From Pseudomonadota bacterium (GTDB taxonomy: Bacteria > Pseudomonadota > Alphaproteobacteria > Rhizobiales > Xanthobacteraceae), in contig JAEWHP010000002.1 of assembly GCA_023387735.1 (NCBI GenBank), forward strand, positions 1 to 64,000: a DNA stretch of 64,000 nucleotides. The letters run 5' to 3'. The notes below the pieces were generated by a model. It did no database searches. It saw only the letters and a program-made list of their open reading frames with translations, and was not told the origin of the DNA. Every line of letters begins with the position of its first letter. Positions within the stretch are counted from its first letter, which is position 1. Made by a program: the position numbers and the translations under genes. Shown here one piece after another: positions 55,321 through 64,000 of the stretch.

Positions 55321-56754
55321 GTGACCCGACGAAATCTCATTCTTGCTCTCGCCGCCACCACAGCTCTCAGCGCGCTGGCGCTATCAGCCGCGCGCGCCCG
55401 CGACGTCCCAAAAGTGGCGACGGGCTTTGTCGCCAACATCCTCTGCTCGGAAATCTTTGTGTCCGGCCAGCCGCCGGAGCGCATCTTTGCGGAAACCACC
55501 GCCGCGATGCCGGGTAGCAGCCTCATCACCTGGGCGATGGGCTACAAGGTCGATCGCGCGCGGCGGGACGTCACGGTGACATTGTTCGGCTTTGGCCGGA
55601 GCCATGCGGTCTATCGCGAGGGCATTGGCTGCTATCTCGATCATGGCGATACAGTCGCCGATTCCGCGCTGCCGGACGCGGAGATCAAGCTCTCGCAGGT
55701 GCTATTGCCTGATATTGCCGGCGCTGCCGTGGTTGCGTCGGCAAGTCCTCAACTGACGGCGGCGCTTGATCGCGCGTTCGCCGAACCGGAGCAGCCTCCG
55801 CTGCGCCACACCAAGGCGGTAGTGGTGGTGAAAGACGGTCGCGTCGTCGCCGAGCGTTATGCGGAGGGTTACGGCCTCGATACCCCGATCCTCGGCTTCT
55901 CAGCGACCAAGTCGGTGATGTCGGCGCTGACAGGCATTCTGGTGCGCAAGGGCGCGCTGACGCTCGATGCGCCCGCGCCGATCGCTGCATGGCGAGGAGT
56001 CGGCGATCCCCGGGGCGCGATCACCGTCGATCATCTCCTGCGCCACACCGCGGGGCTGGCGCTCGGCAGTTCGCTGCAGGCCTCGCTCGGCTCGGCGCTG
56101 GAGCCCGTCAATCGGATGAAGTTCATGGAATCGGACATGGCCGGATATGCCGAGCGCGTCGAACTGGCGACGGCGCCTGGCAGCGCCTGGAACTACAATG
56201 ACGGCAACACCGTCATTCTCTCGCACCTGATCCGCAACGCTACCGGCGGACGCCCTGCCGACGTGATGCGGTTCGCGCGGGAAGAACTGTTCGCACCGCT
56301 CGGCATGCGCAATGTCACGATCGAGTTCGACGCGTCCGGAAATCCGGAAGGATCGAGCCAGATGCTCGCGAGCGCGCGCGACTGGGCTCGCTTCGGCATG
56401 CTCTATCTCGGTGATGGCGTGGTCGGCGGGACGCGCATCCTACCGGAGGGGTGGGTGAGATACTCGGCGTCGCCGACGCCAAATGCCTGGGTCGGCATGG
56501 GGGCCGGTTTCTGGACCAATCGCGGCGACAGCTTTGGCGCGACCTATCGAATCCAGCGTGGTTGGCCGCGCGATGCCTTCTTCGCCAAGGGCACGATCGG
56601 GCAGTACGTGATCATCGTGCCTTCGGAGCAGTTGGTGATCATCCGGCTCGGCCGTTCGCCGAACTGGCCGCCGGAAGCCGACGGGGTGTTCGACCTCGTG
56701 CGCGAAGTCGTCGCAGTCACGGGCAACAAGGGAAAACTGGCAGGCGCAAATTGA
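55321..56754 (+). CDS. Exported serine hydrolase (6-aminohexanoate-dimer hydrolase/beta-lactamase-like)
   Basis: The GTG at 55321, preceded by GGAGG, gives 477 aa with an N-terminal signal peptide containing a twin-arginine-like TRRNLILALAA and a likely AxA cleavage near ARA-RD. The ATG at 55306 is less well placed. The beta-lactamase-fold domain has the SxxK nucleophile in GFSATKSVMSA, Tyr in NYNDGN, and LLRHTAGLALG as a NylB-type landmark. The substrate is unknown; amide or ester hydrolysis is likely. The membrane AraC gene lies upstream on the same strand. Confidence 0.88.
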   Translation: MTRRNLILALAATTALSALALSAARARDVPKVATGFVANILCSEIFVSGQPPERIFAETTAAMPGSSLITWAMGYKVDRARRDVTVTLFGFGRSHAVYREGIGCYLDHGDTVADSALPDAEIKLSQVLLPDIAGAAVVASASPQLTAALDRAFAEPEQPPLRHTKAVVVVKDGRVVAERYAEGYGLDTPILGFSATKSVMSALTGILVRKGALTLDAPAPIAAWRGVGDPRGAITVDHLLRHTAGLALGSSLQASLGSALEPVNRMKFMESDMAGYAERVELATAPGSAWNYNDGNTVILSHLIRNATGGRPADVMRFAREELFAPLGMRNVTIEFDASGNPEGSSQMLASARDWARFGMLYLGDGVVGGTRILPEGWVRYSASPTPNAWVGMGAGFWTNRGDSFGATYRIQRGWPRDAFFAKGTIGQYVIIVPSEQLVIIRLGRSPNWPPEADGVFDLVREVVAVTGNKGKLAGAN

Positions 56755-56761
56755 GATGCGA

Positions 56762-56884
56762 TCTTCCCTTCTCCCCTTGTGGGAGAAGGTGGCGCGAAGC
56801 GCCGGATGAGGGGTTGTCTCCGCAAATCCTAACGTGAGAGATTCTTTCGCCGAGAACCCCTCTCCCACAAGGGGAGAGGGGTTG
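56762..56884. repeat. Dispersed repeat with long inverted arms
   Basis: CTTCTCCCCTTGTGGGAGAAGG and CCCCTCTCCCACAAGGGGAG lie in inverted and partly direct relation, with GCGCGAAGCGCC between them. It sits between the convergent serine hydrolase and PrpD-type genes and resembles a very common rhizobial intergenic repeat. Confidence 0.72.
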
Positions 56885-56905
56885 CACCGTCAATGCGGCG
56901 CTATT

Positions 56906-58276
56906 CTACTGCCGACCCAACTGCGTGGCCTTCTCGACGCGATCGAATCTTTCGAGCGAAAGTATCGCGTCGGCGAGCTGGTCGGCGCGGCCGTTCAGCA
57001 CGGGGCGGGCCAGCGTGAGGAATTTCTGCTGCATCGCCTGCGCGTCCGGAAACGAATCCGGCTCGCCGGAGGGATCGGCGTAGAGCCGTTCATGCACGCC
57101 GTCGTCGGTGGTGATGGAGACGCGCGCGCCGAACGGATGGGTGCGGCCGATCTCGAGGCGATCGTCCTGCACCACGTCGAACTTGTCGGCCAGCGCATTG
57201 ACGGCGGCATCGCCGAGCCGATCGTAATCGTCCCAGCCGAAACGGCCCTGGTCGAGTGCCAGCGCGCCGGTGAAGAACATCGAGAACTGGCCGCCGACGA
57301 TCGAGGTCGGGTGGCGCTTGGTGGCGGCATCGCCGGTCAGCGTGATGCCGTTGCGATGCAGGCCGATCTCGACGCGCTTGATCTGGTCGGGCGTCAGATT
57401 GTGTTCGCGGCGCATCGCGATCAGTGCATCGAGGGCCGCGTGGGTATAGCGGCAGCTCGGATAGGGCTTTACGCCGATCTTCAGCGTTTCATAGGTCTTG
57501 CCGAGGCCGGCTGTCGCCTTGTCGGGATGCGCATCGTCGGTGTAGCCGACAAGAAGGCCGTGCTTGCCCTCGACCGACTCGGTGGAGCCGATGAAGTCGT
57601 TGCGCGCCAGCGTCGCGGCGATGACGCCGTTCATTGCGGCTGCGCCAACTTGATACCGCTTGTTCCAGGCGCCGTTGACCAGGAACTGCAGCGACCCCGC
57701 GGCCTGGCTGCCGGAAACGCCGAACGCTGAAATGATCTGGTCCTTCGAAAGGCCGAACAGTTTTCCGGCCGCCGCGGCGGCGCCGTAGGTGCCCGCGGTC
57801 GCAGTCGGATGGAAGCCGCGCGCGTAGTGCGAGGTCGGATCGAGCGCATTGCCGAGCCGGCAGCAAACTTCATAGCCGGCCACGATCGCGGTGAGCACGT
57901 CGCGGCCGGAGGCGCCGACCATTTCACCGACCGCGAACGCTGCCGGCACCACAGGCGCGCTCGGATGCAGCGAGGAGTCGGCATGGGTGTCGTCGAAATC
58001 CAGCGAGTGGCCGAGCGCGCCGTTGAGCAATGCGGCGACCGCGGGCGTCCAGGTCTTGCTGTCGCCGAACACGGTGGATTCACCCTTGCCGTCCAGCGCC
58101 AGCGCTTCCAGCATCTTGAGCAACGAGGGGGTGGATTCCGCATCGCGCCGCGCCCGGATCGTGCTGCCGAGGAAATCGAGCGTCAGCACTTTTGCGCGCT
58201 CGAGTACCTCCGGCGGGATATCCTCGAATTTCAGGTCGGCGACATAGGCAGCGAGCGTTGCGGTTTCGTTGGCCAT
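56906..58276 (-). CDS. MmgE/PrpD family protein
   Basis: This 456-aa protein of the 2-methylcitrate dehydratase superfamily has the features NGALGHSLDFDDTHADSSLHPSAPVVPAAFA (in outline, conserved His and Asp of the family), GAAAAAGKLFGLSKDQI, and the late KPYPSCRYTHAALDA. True PrpD dehydrates 2-methylcitrate in propionate catabolism, but lone MmgE/PrpD copies without prpBC often have other or unknown roles, as here. It is divergent from the FUSC gene. Confidence 0.9.
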   Translation of the reverse strand: MANETATLAAYVADLKFEDIPPEVLERAKVLTLDFLGSTIRARRDAESTPSLLKMLEALALDGKGESTVFGDSKTWTPAVAALLNGALGHSLDFDDTHADSSLHPSAPVVPAAFAVGEMVGASGRDVLTAIVAGYEVCCRLGNALDPTSHYARGFHPTATAGTYGAAAAAGKLFGLSKDQIISAFGVSGSQAAGSLQFLVNGAWNKRYQVGAAAMNGVIAATLARNDFIGSTESVEGKHGLLVGYTDDAHPDKATAGLGKTYETLKIGVKPYPSCRYTHAALDALIAMRREHNLTPDQIKRVEIGLHRNGITLTGDAATKRHPTSIVGGQFSMFFTGALALDQGRFGWDDYDRLGDAAVNALADKFDVVQDDRLEIGRTHPFGARVSITTDDGVHERLYADPSGEPDSFPDAQAMQQKFLTLARPVLNGRADQLADAILSLERFDRVEKATQLGRQ

Positions 58277-58404
58277 CGTGTTTCCTCGTATTTGCCGGCA
58301 GGGTAGGCGGACGTTCCTGGGCTTTCAAGCTGCCTTCCCGTCGCGGGCATCAGCCGTATCTGTCTCTAGCACAGGCGTGGCAAGCAAATTCCGGAACGCG
58401 GCGC

Positions 58405-59523
58405 ATGATGGCCTTCGTAAAACGCATGCTTGGACCGCTCCGGGGGCACAAGACGCAACTCGCGCTCGCGATCCGACTCGCCATCGCCGCGGTCACGGCC
58501 TATGCGATCGCGCGGGCGTTGCACCTGCTGCTGCCGCTATGGGCGGTGTTGACCGCGCTGATCGTGACCCAGATGAGCGTCGGTCGATCGCTGAAGGCAA
58601 CCCGGGACTATATGCTCGGCACAATAGGCGGCGCGGTCTATGGCGGCGCCATTGCGATCCTCATTCCGCATTCCGGCGAGGGGGGATTGCTGGCGCTGCT
58701 GGTGCTGGCGGTAGCGCCGCTGGCTTTTGTCGGCGCCATCAACCCGAGCCTGAGCGCCGCCACGGTGACGGCCGTGATCGTGCTGCTGGTCCCGGCAATG
58801 AACAACACCAATCCGCTGGATTCCACCATCGATCGGCTTCTCGAAGTTACCGTCGGTGCGGTGACCGGGCTTGTGGTGTCATTCCTGGTGTTGCCGTCGC
58901 GGGCGATCAGCCAGATCCGCATCAACTCGGCGCAGCTTCTGGAACTGCTGGCCGCCGCATTTGCCGAACTGCTCGCGGGCCTGACGCGCGGGCTCGACAA
59001 CGACGCCCTGCATCGCATTCAGGATGGCATCGGCACCGCGATGGCGAGCCTGCATGCGACCGGCCTCGAAGCCGAGCGCGAGCGCGCCACGCACCTGTCC
59101 TCGGGGCCCGATACCGGTCCCCTGCTGCGCACCATCCAGCGGCTGCGCCATGATGTCGTGATGATCGGGCGCGCCAGCGTGGTGCCGCTGCCGGCCAATG
59201 TGCAGGCAAGGCTGGCGCGGCCATTGTCGGATGTCAGCAGCGCGATCGTCGGCTATATGAACGATGCGGCCGCCGCCTTGCGAAGCGCCAGCGGCGCCGT
59301 GGACATTCAGCCCGTTGAGGCGGCGCTGCAGGCCTATGCCGCCGAAGTGGCCGCGTTGCGCAGCGAAGGCTTGATCCGCGGCGTGCCCGTCGATGTCGCC
59401 GAGCGGTTTTTTGCGCTGGGATTCTCGCTGGAGCAGATGCGGCAGAACCTGAACGATCTGGATCGTTGCTGTGCCGATTGGTGCGAGAAGCCGGCCACGA
59501 ACAAGGGAAGCGCGATGGGTTGA
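58405..59523 (+). CDS. FUSC family inner-membrane protein
   Basis: This 372-aa protein starts at ATG 58405 (a second ATG follows immediately). It has six closely spaced hydrophobic helices in the first 180 residues (LALAIRLAIAAVTAYAIARAL, LLPLWAVLTALIVTQMSVGR, and so on), then a helical cytosolic part. This is the half-size FUSC/aromatic-acid-exporter (AaeB-like) architecture. It may form an efflux or fusaric-acid-type export component, but no membrane fusion partner is encoded beside it, so function is tentative. Confidence 0.85.
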   Translation: MMAFVKRMLGPLRGHKTQLALAIRLAIAAVTAYAIARALHLLLPLWAVLTALIVTQMSVGRSLKATRDYMLGTIGGAVYGGAIAILIPHSGEGGLLALLVLAVAPLAFVGAINPSLSAATVTAVIVLLVPAMNNTNPLDSTIDRLLEVTVGAVTGLVVSFLVLPSRAISQIRINSAQLLELLAAAFAELLAGLTRGLDNDALHRIQDGIGTAMASLHATGLEAERERATHLSSGPDTGPLLRTIQRLRHDVVMIGRASVVPLPANVQARLARPLSDVSSAIVGYMNDAAAALRSASGAVDIQPVEAALQAYAAEVAALRSEGLIRGVPVDVAERFFALGFSLEQMRQNLNDLDRCCADWCEKPATNKGSAMG

Positions 59524-59536
59524 CGCTGTCGGCGCC

Positions 59537-60010
59537 TCAACTCGCGACCTGCCGCAGCAGGGCCGGTACGATCAGCCGGTGAAACGGCATGATGATCGCG
59601 AGATAGGCCCGGCCGAGTCGATTGTGCGTCTTGACCAGCGTCGTTGCCGTGACCTGCCTGATGCCGTCGGGCGGCGTCACATCCACCACGACGCGAAAAT
59701 CGAGATGGCGGTCGTTGAAGCCGGCCACGAGGCGATCGGGTGTTTCGCTCACGACCGGAAAGATGCCGATCATGTCCCGCGGCGTCGCCGGCGTGGCGCC
59801 CGACGTCTTCAGCCCGAGCGGAGCGACCAGTAAATTCCGCAGCGACAACAGCGCCTCGGCCCATCGCGGCTGCCGCGCCATCATGCGCTCGGCCGCCCGG
59901 CGCGCGTCGAGGTCGCGATCGTCGACTGCAATCTGGAAGGCGTCGGCGAACTGTGCGCCGGACAGCAGCACACCGGCATCGACGGTGGGGGCAATTTCGT
60001 GGACTTTCAT
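59537..60010 (-). CDS. DUF2867 domain protein
   Basis: From ATG 60010 this 157-aa protein matches the DUF2867 pattern: ADAFQIAVDDRDLDARRAAERM, then FRVVVDVTPPDG and the terminal TLVKTHNRLGRAYLAIIMPFHRLIVPALLRQ. The function is unknown. Its ATG overlaps the MATE stop by 4 bp (ATGA), so the two are translationally coupled. An open frame running far upstream lies in the MATE gene in another frame and is not used. Confidence 0.85.
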   Translation of the reverse strand: MKVHEIAPTVDAGVLLSGAQFADAFQIAVDDRDLDARRAAERMMARQPRWAEALLSLRNLLVAPLGLKTSGATPATPRDMIGIFPVVSETPDRLVAGFNDRHLDFRVVVDVTPPDGIRQVTATTLVKTHNRLGRAYLAIIMPFHRLIVPALLRQVAS

Positions 60011-61407
60011 CGGAATGTGAGCTTGCTCGTGAGCCCGCGGAAGCGCAAGAGCAGAAGCACGGCATAAAGGGCGGTCCCGACCGACAGTCCGACCCAGACG
60101 CCCGCTGCGCCCAGCGGCGTCTGGAAGCCGAGCCACCACGCGCAGGGGAAACCGATCAGCCAGTAGCTGAGGGTGGCGAACAGCAGCGGGATGCGCGTGT
60201 CGTTCATGCCGCGCAGCGATCCGGCGACGACGGTCTGGATGGCGTCGGCGATGAAGAGTGTCGAGCCGACCAGCAGCAGCGTCGCCGAGAGTATGGCGGC
60301 CGCGTCGGTGTTCTCGCCAAGGAAGACTTCCGCGATGGCGAACCGGCTGATGATTACGGCGAGCGTCAGGACGGCGGCGAGCACGATGCCGAGCCAGATC
60401 GCGATGTAGCCCGCCCGCCGGACGCCGCCTGCATCGCCGCGTCCGACGGCGTGGCCGACACGGACGGTGGCGGCCATGGCGATGCCGAAGGGCACCATGT
60501 ACAGGATCGCCGCGACCTGCAGCGCGATCTGGTGCGCGGCGAGCGCCGTCGTGCTGATCACCCCCATCAAGAGGCCCGCGGCGCCGAACAGGCCGTATTC
60601 GAGCAGGAAGGCGATCGAGATCGGTGCGCCGATGACGACGAGCTGCCGCATCAACGGCCAGTCGACGCGCCAGAAATGGCCGAGCACGTGATACTTGCGG
60701 AACGGCCGGCGGCGCGTGGCAAACCACAGGCCCGCGAGGAACGTTGCCAGATTGACGATCGAGGACGCAAGGCCAACGCCGAACAGGCCGAGCTGGGGCA
60801 GCCCGAACGCGCCATACATCAGCACATAGACCAGCGCCGCATTGGCAGGGATCGCGGCCAGCGTGATCCACAGGATCGGCTCCGGCCGGTGGACCGCGCT
60901 CATGAAGCCGCGGATGGCCATGAACCACAGCGCGGGCAGCATGCCCCATGCCAGGCCGAGCAGATATTGCTGCGCGAGTTTCGCCGATGCCGGCGCCTGG
61001 CCCAGCATCAGCAGGATCGGTTCGCCGCGGAACAAGAGCGCCATCATCGGCAGCGACATCAGGAGCGCGGCCCACATGCCGACGCGAAGCGAGCGCCGGA
61101 TCAGATGGGGATTGCGTGCGCCGTATGCCTGCGCCGCCAGCGGGGCCACTGCGGATACCAGCCCCATGCCGAAAGTGAAGCTGACGAAGAACACCGTATG
61201 CGCCAGCGCCGCTGCCGCCATCGCCTCGCTGCCGAGGCGACCGATCATCGCGATGTCGGTCGTCATCATCGCGATTTGCCCGAGCTGCGTCAGCGCGAGC
61301 GGAACCGCCAGCTTCAGCGTCTCGGAGAGCTCAATCGCGAGATGACGGCCGGGAACGACCCCGGCGGCAGGCGGCGTCATCGATTTTGCGTCGACTTTTT
61401 CGAGCAT
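60007..61407 (-). CDS. MATE family multidrug efflux protein
   Basis: This 466-aa membrane protein has 12 predicted helices in two repeats, typical of NorM-like MATE transporters driven by Na+ or H+. Landmarks are LSETLKLAVPLALTQLGQIAMM at helix 1, GMGLVSAVAPLAAQAYGARNP, and the second-half FGIAMAATVRVGHAVGRGD. Substrates are typically cationic drugs or flavonoids. It is coupled to the DUF2867 gene downstream and lies 53 bp after murA in the same direction. Confidence 0.93.
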   Translation of the reverse strand: MLEKVDAKSMTPPAAGVVPGRHLAIELSETLKLAVPLALTQLGQIAMMTTDIAMIGRLGSEAMAAAALAHTVFFVSFTFGMGLVSAVAPLAAQAYGARNPHLIRRSLRVGMWAALLMSLPMMALLFRGEPILLMLGQAPASAKLAQQYLLGLAWGMLPALWFMAIRGFMSAVHRPEPILWITLAAIPANAALVYVLMYGAFGLPQLGLFGVGLASSIVNLATFLAGLWFATRRRPFRKYHVLGHFWRVDWPLMRQLVVIGAPISIAFLLEYGLFGAAGLLMGVISTTALAAHQIALQVAAILYMVPFGIAMAATVRVGHAVGRGDAGGVRRAGYIAIWLGIVLAAVLTLAVIISRFAIAEVFLGENTDAAAILSATLLLVGSTLFIADAIQTVVAGSLRGMNDTRIPLLFATLSYWLIGFPCAWWLGFQTPLGAAGVWVGLSVGTALYAVLLLLRFRGLTSKLTFR

Positions 61408-61460
61408 CGCAATTGACTGGCACTGTCGAGGGTCGAGAAGGTGACGGGGTCGCTTGCAGG

Positions 61461-62773
61461 CTAGTTGCCGTCTCGCGCGGGTACGCGGGTGATTTTGGCG
61501 CCGAGGGCATTGAGCCGCTCCTCGATGCGCTCATAGCCGCGCTCGATCTGGTCGGCGTTGTTGATGGTGCTGGTGCCTTCGGCCGCCACCGCCGCCAGCA
61601 GCATGGCCATGCCGGCGCGGATGTCGGGGGAGGTCATTGTCGAGCCACGGAGCCGGCTGGGTCCGGCGACGATTGCGCGGTGCGGGTCGCACAGCACGAT
61701 CCGGCCGCCCATCGCGATCAGCTTGTCGACGAAGAACATCCGCGACTCGAACATCTTTTCGAACATCAGGATCACGCCGTCGCATTGCGTGGCGGTGACG
61801 ATCGCGATCGACATCAGGTCGGCCGGGAAGGCCGGCCAGGGCTGGTCCTCGAGCTTCGGCACATGGCCGCCGAAATCGTCGTGGATCTTCATGGTCTGGT
61901 TGGACGGCACGACCAGATCGTCGCCCTCGACACCGCAGACGATGCCGAGCCGCTCGAAGCCCATCCGGATCGACCGCAGATGCTCGACGCCGGCGCGTGC
62001 GATCCGCAGCGGCGAGCGCGTCACCGCGGCGAGCCCGATCAGCGAGCCGACCTCGATATGGTCGGGCTGAATGGCGTAGCTGGTGCCGCCCAGCGTCGCC
62101 GGGCCATGCACGACGATGGTATTGGTGCCGATGCCCTCGATCTTCGCGCCGAGCGCGACCAGGAAATGCGCGAGGTCCTGCACATGCGGCTCGGAGGCGG
62201 CGTTGCGCAGATAGGTGGTGCCGTCGGCGGCAACGGCCGCGACCAGCGCGTTTTCGGTGGCGGTGACGCTCGGCTCGTCGAGGAAGACGTCGGCGCCCTT
62301 CAGCTTGGAGGCGCGGAACTCCAGCCGATGCGTGGCGGTGACGGTCGCGCCCAGCTGCTCGAACGCCAGAAAATGCGTGTCCAGTCGCCGCCGGCCGATG
62401 ACGTCGCCGCCGGGGGGCGGCAGTGCCACCTCGCCGCAGCGGGCCAGGAGCGGCCCGGCCAGCAGGATCGAGGCACGAATTCGCGCGCAGAGTTCGGGAT
62501 CGAGATCGGCGGCGCGGACTTCCCTGGCATGGATCGCCAGCGTATTGCGCGCCTTCCACTCTGCCGAGGCGCCGACCGACCGGATCAGTTCGACCAGCGT
62601 CTCGGTGTCGCGGATGCGCGGCACGTTTTCCAGCGTGACCGGATGCTCGGTGAGCAGCGCGGCGGCGATGATCGGCAGCGCGGCGTTCTTGTTGCCGGAC
62701 GGCTCAATCGTGCCCGCAAGCCGGTGGCCGCCTTCCACGATGTATTGAATGGGCGGCACGGGTGCTCGATGCC

Positions 62774-62777
<4 letters not shown>
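61461..62777 (-). CDS. murA: UDP-N-acetylglucosamine 1-carboxyvinyltransferase with Asp at the fosfomycin site
   Basis: MurA adds enolpyruvate from PEP to UDP-GlcNAc, the first committed peptidoglycan step. The 438-aa protein has Lys30 in PSGNKNAALP, equivalent to the catalytic Lys22. The active-site loop reads PPGGDVIGRR: Asp125 replaces the Cys115 of E. coli, the residue alkylated by fosfomycin. Such Asp variants are active and fosfomycin-insensitive in other bacteria. The start is GTG 62777, overlapping the gyrB stop by 4 bp (GTGA), so the two are coupled. Confidence 0.95.

Positions 62778-64000
<1,223 letters not shown>

Noticed and set aside
59537..61075. A 512-aa frame that reads DUF2867 as the end of a larger protein
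   Set aside because: The upstream part lies out of frame inside the MATE gene, and the ATG at 60010 gives the complete DUF2867 protein.

Overview
The window looks like a core-chromosome segment of a Bradyrhizobium or a close relative (Nitrobacteraceae, Alphaproteobacteria). The DNA is GC-rich. The Irr regulator carries the Bradyrhizobium-type heme regulatory motif at Cys29. Gene order follows the rhizobial irr-fabA-fabB, rpsO-pnp and rimP-nusA-infB neighbourhoods. Many intergenic palindromes are of the kind I remember from Bradyrhizobium genomes. I see no tRNA or rRNA gene, insertion sequence, prophage or CRISPR array.

Layout. 0-10 kb: a 2-hydroxyacid dehydrogenase, an SH3-domain export protein, irr, an unsaturated fatty-acid operon fabA-fabB with a FabV-type enoyl reductase, a GST, and the divergent peroxide-defence pair oxyR/katG. 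10-21.5 kb (minus strand): a Tat-exported superoxide dismutase, then the translation and RNA-metabolism cluster rimP-nusA-ylxR-infB-rbfA-truB-rpsO-pnp, with a promoter and attenuator-like leader before rimP and terminators after rpsO and pnp. 21.7-26.6 kb: a DUF2336 protein, a PhyH-type dioxygenase and an iorBA-like molybdenum hydroxylase. 26.9-38 kb: a long minus-strand series tsaB-rimI-fur/mur-HAD-miaB-phoH-ybeY-corC-lnt-xre-M20 peptidase-trmB. Many of its junctions are short stop/start overlaps.

38-49.6 kb: a soluble triple-PAS chemoreceptor, an Nfu-type Fe-S carrier, a UspA protein, trpS, murJ divergent from a PfkB-family (adenosine) kinase, an 0.8-kb gene-free stretch made of dispersed repeats, an acyl-CoA synthetase, a serine hydrolase and a 105-aa unknown. 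49.8-64 kb: a succinate-semialdehyde dehydrogenase, purC, a pirin, a GNAT, a membrane-anchored AraC regulator next to an exported serine hydrolase, an MmgE/PrpD protein, a FUSC membrane protein, DUF2867-MATE, murA, and the 3' part of gyrB running off the end.

There is no obvious undescribed defence or biosynthetic system; most of the window is housekeeping. The points most worth following up are: a catalytic Cys-to-Asp change in MurA (predicting fosfomycin insensitivity), the leader/terminator before rimP, FabV in the slot where FabI is expected, a stem-loop in the pnp leader, a large non-coding dispersed repeat near 45.2-45.9 kb, and a membrane AraC/hydrolase pair.
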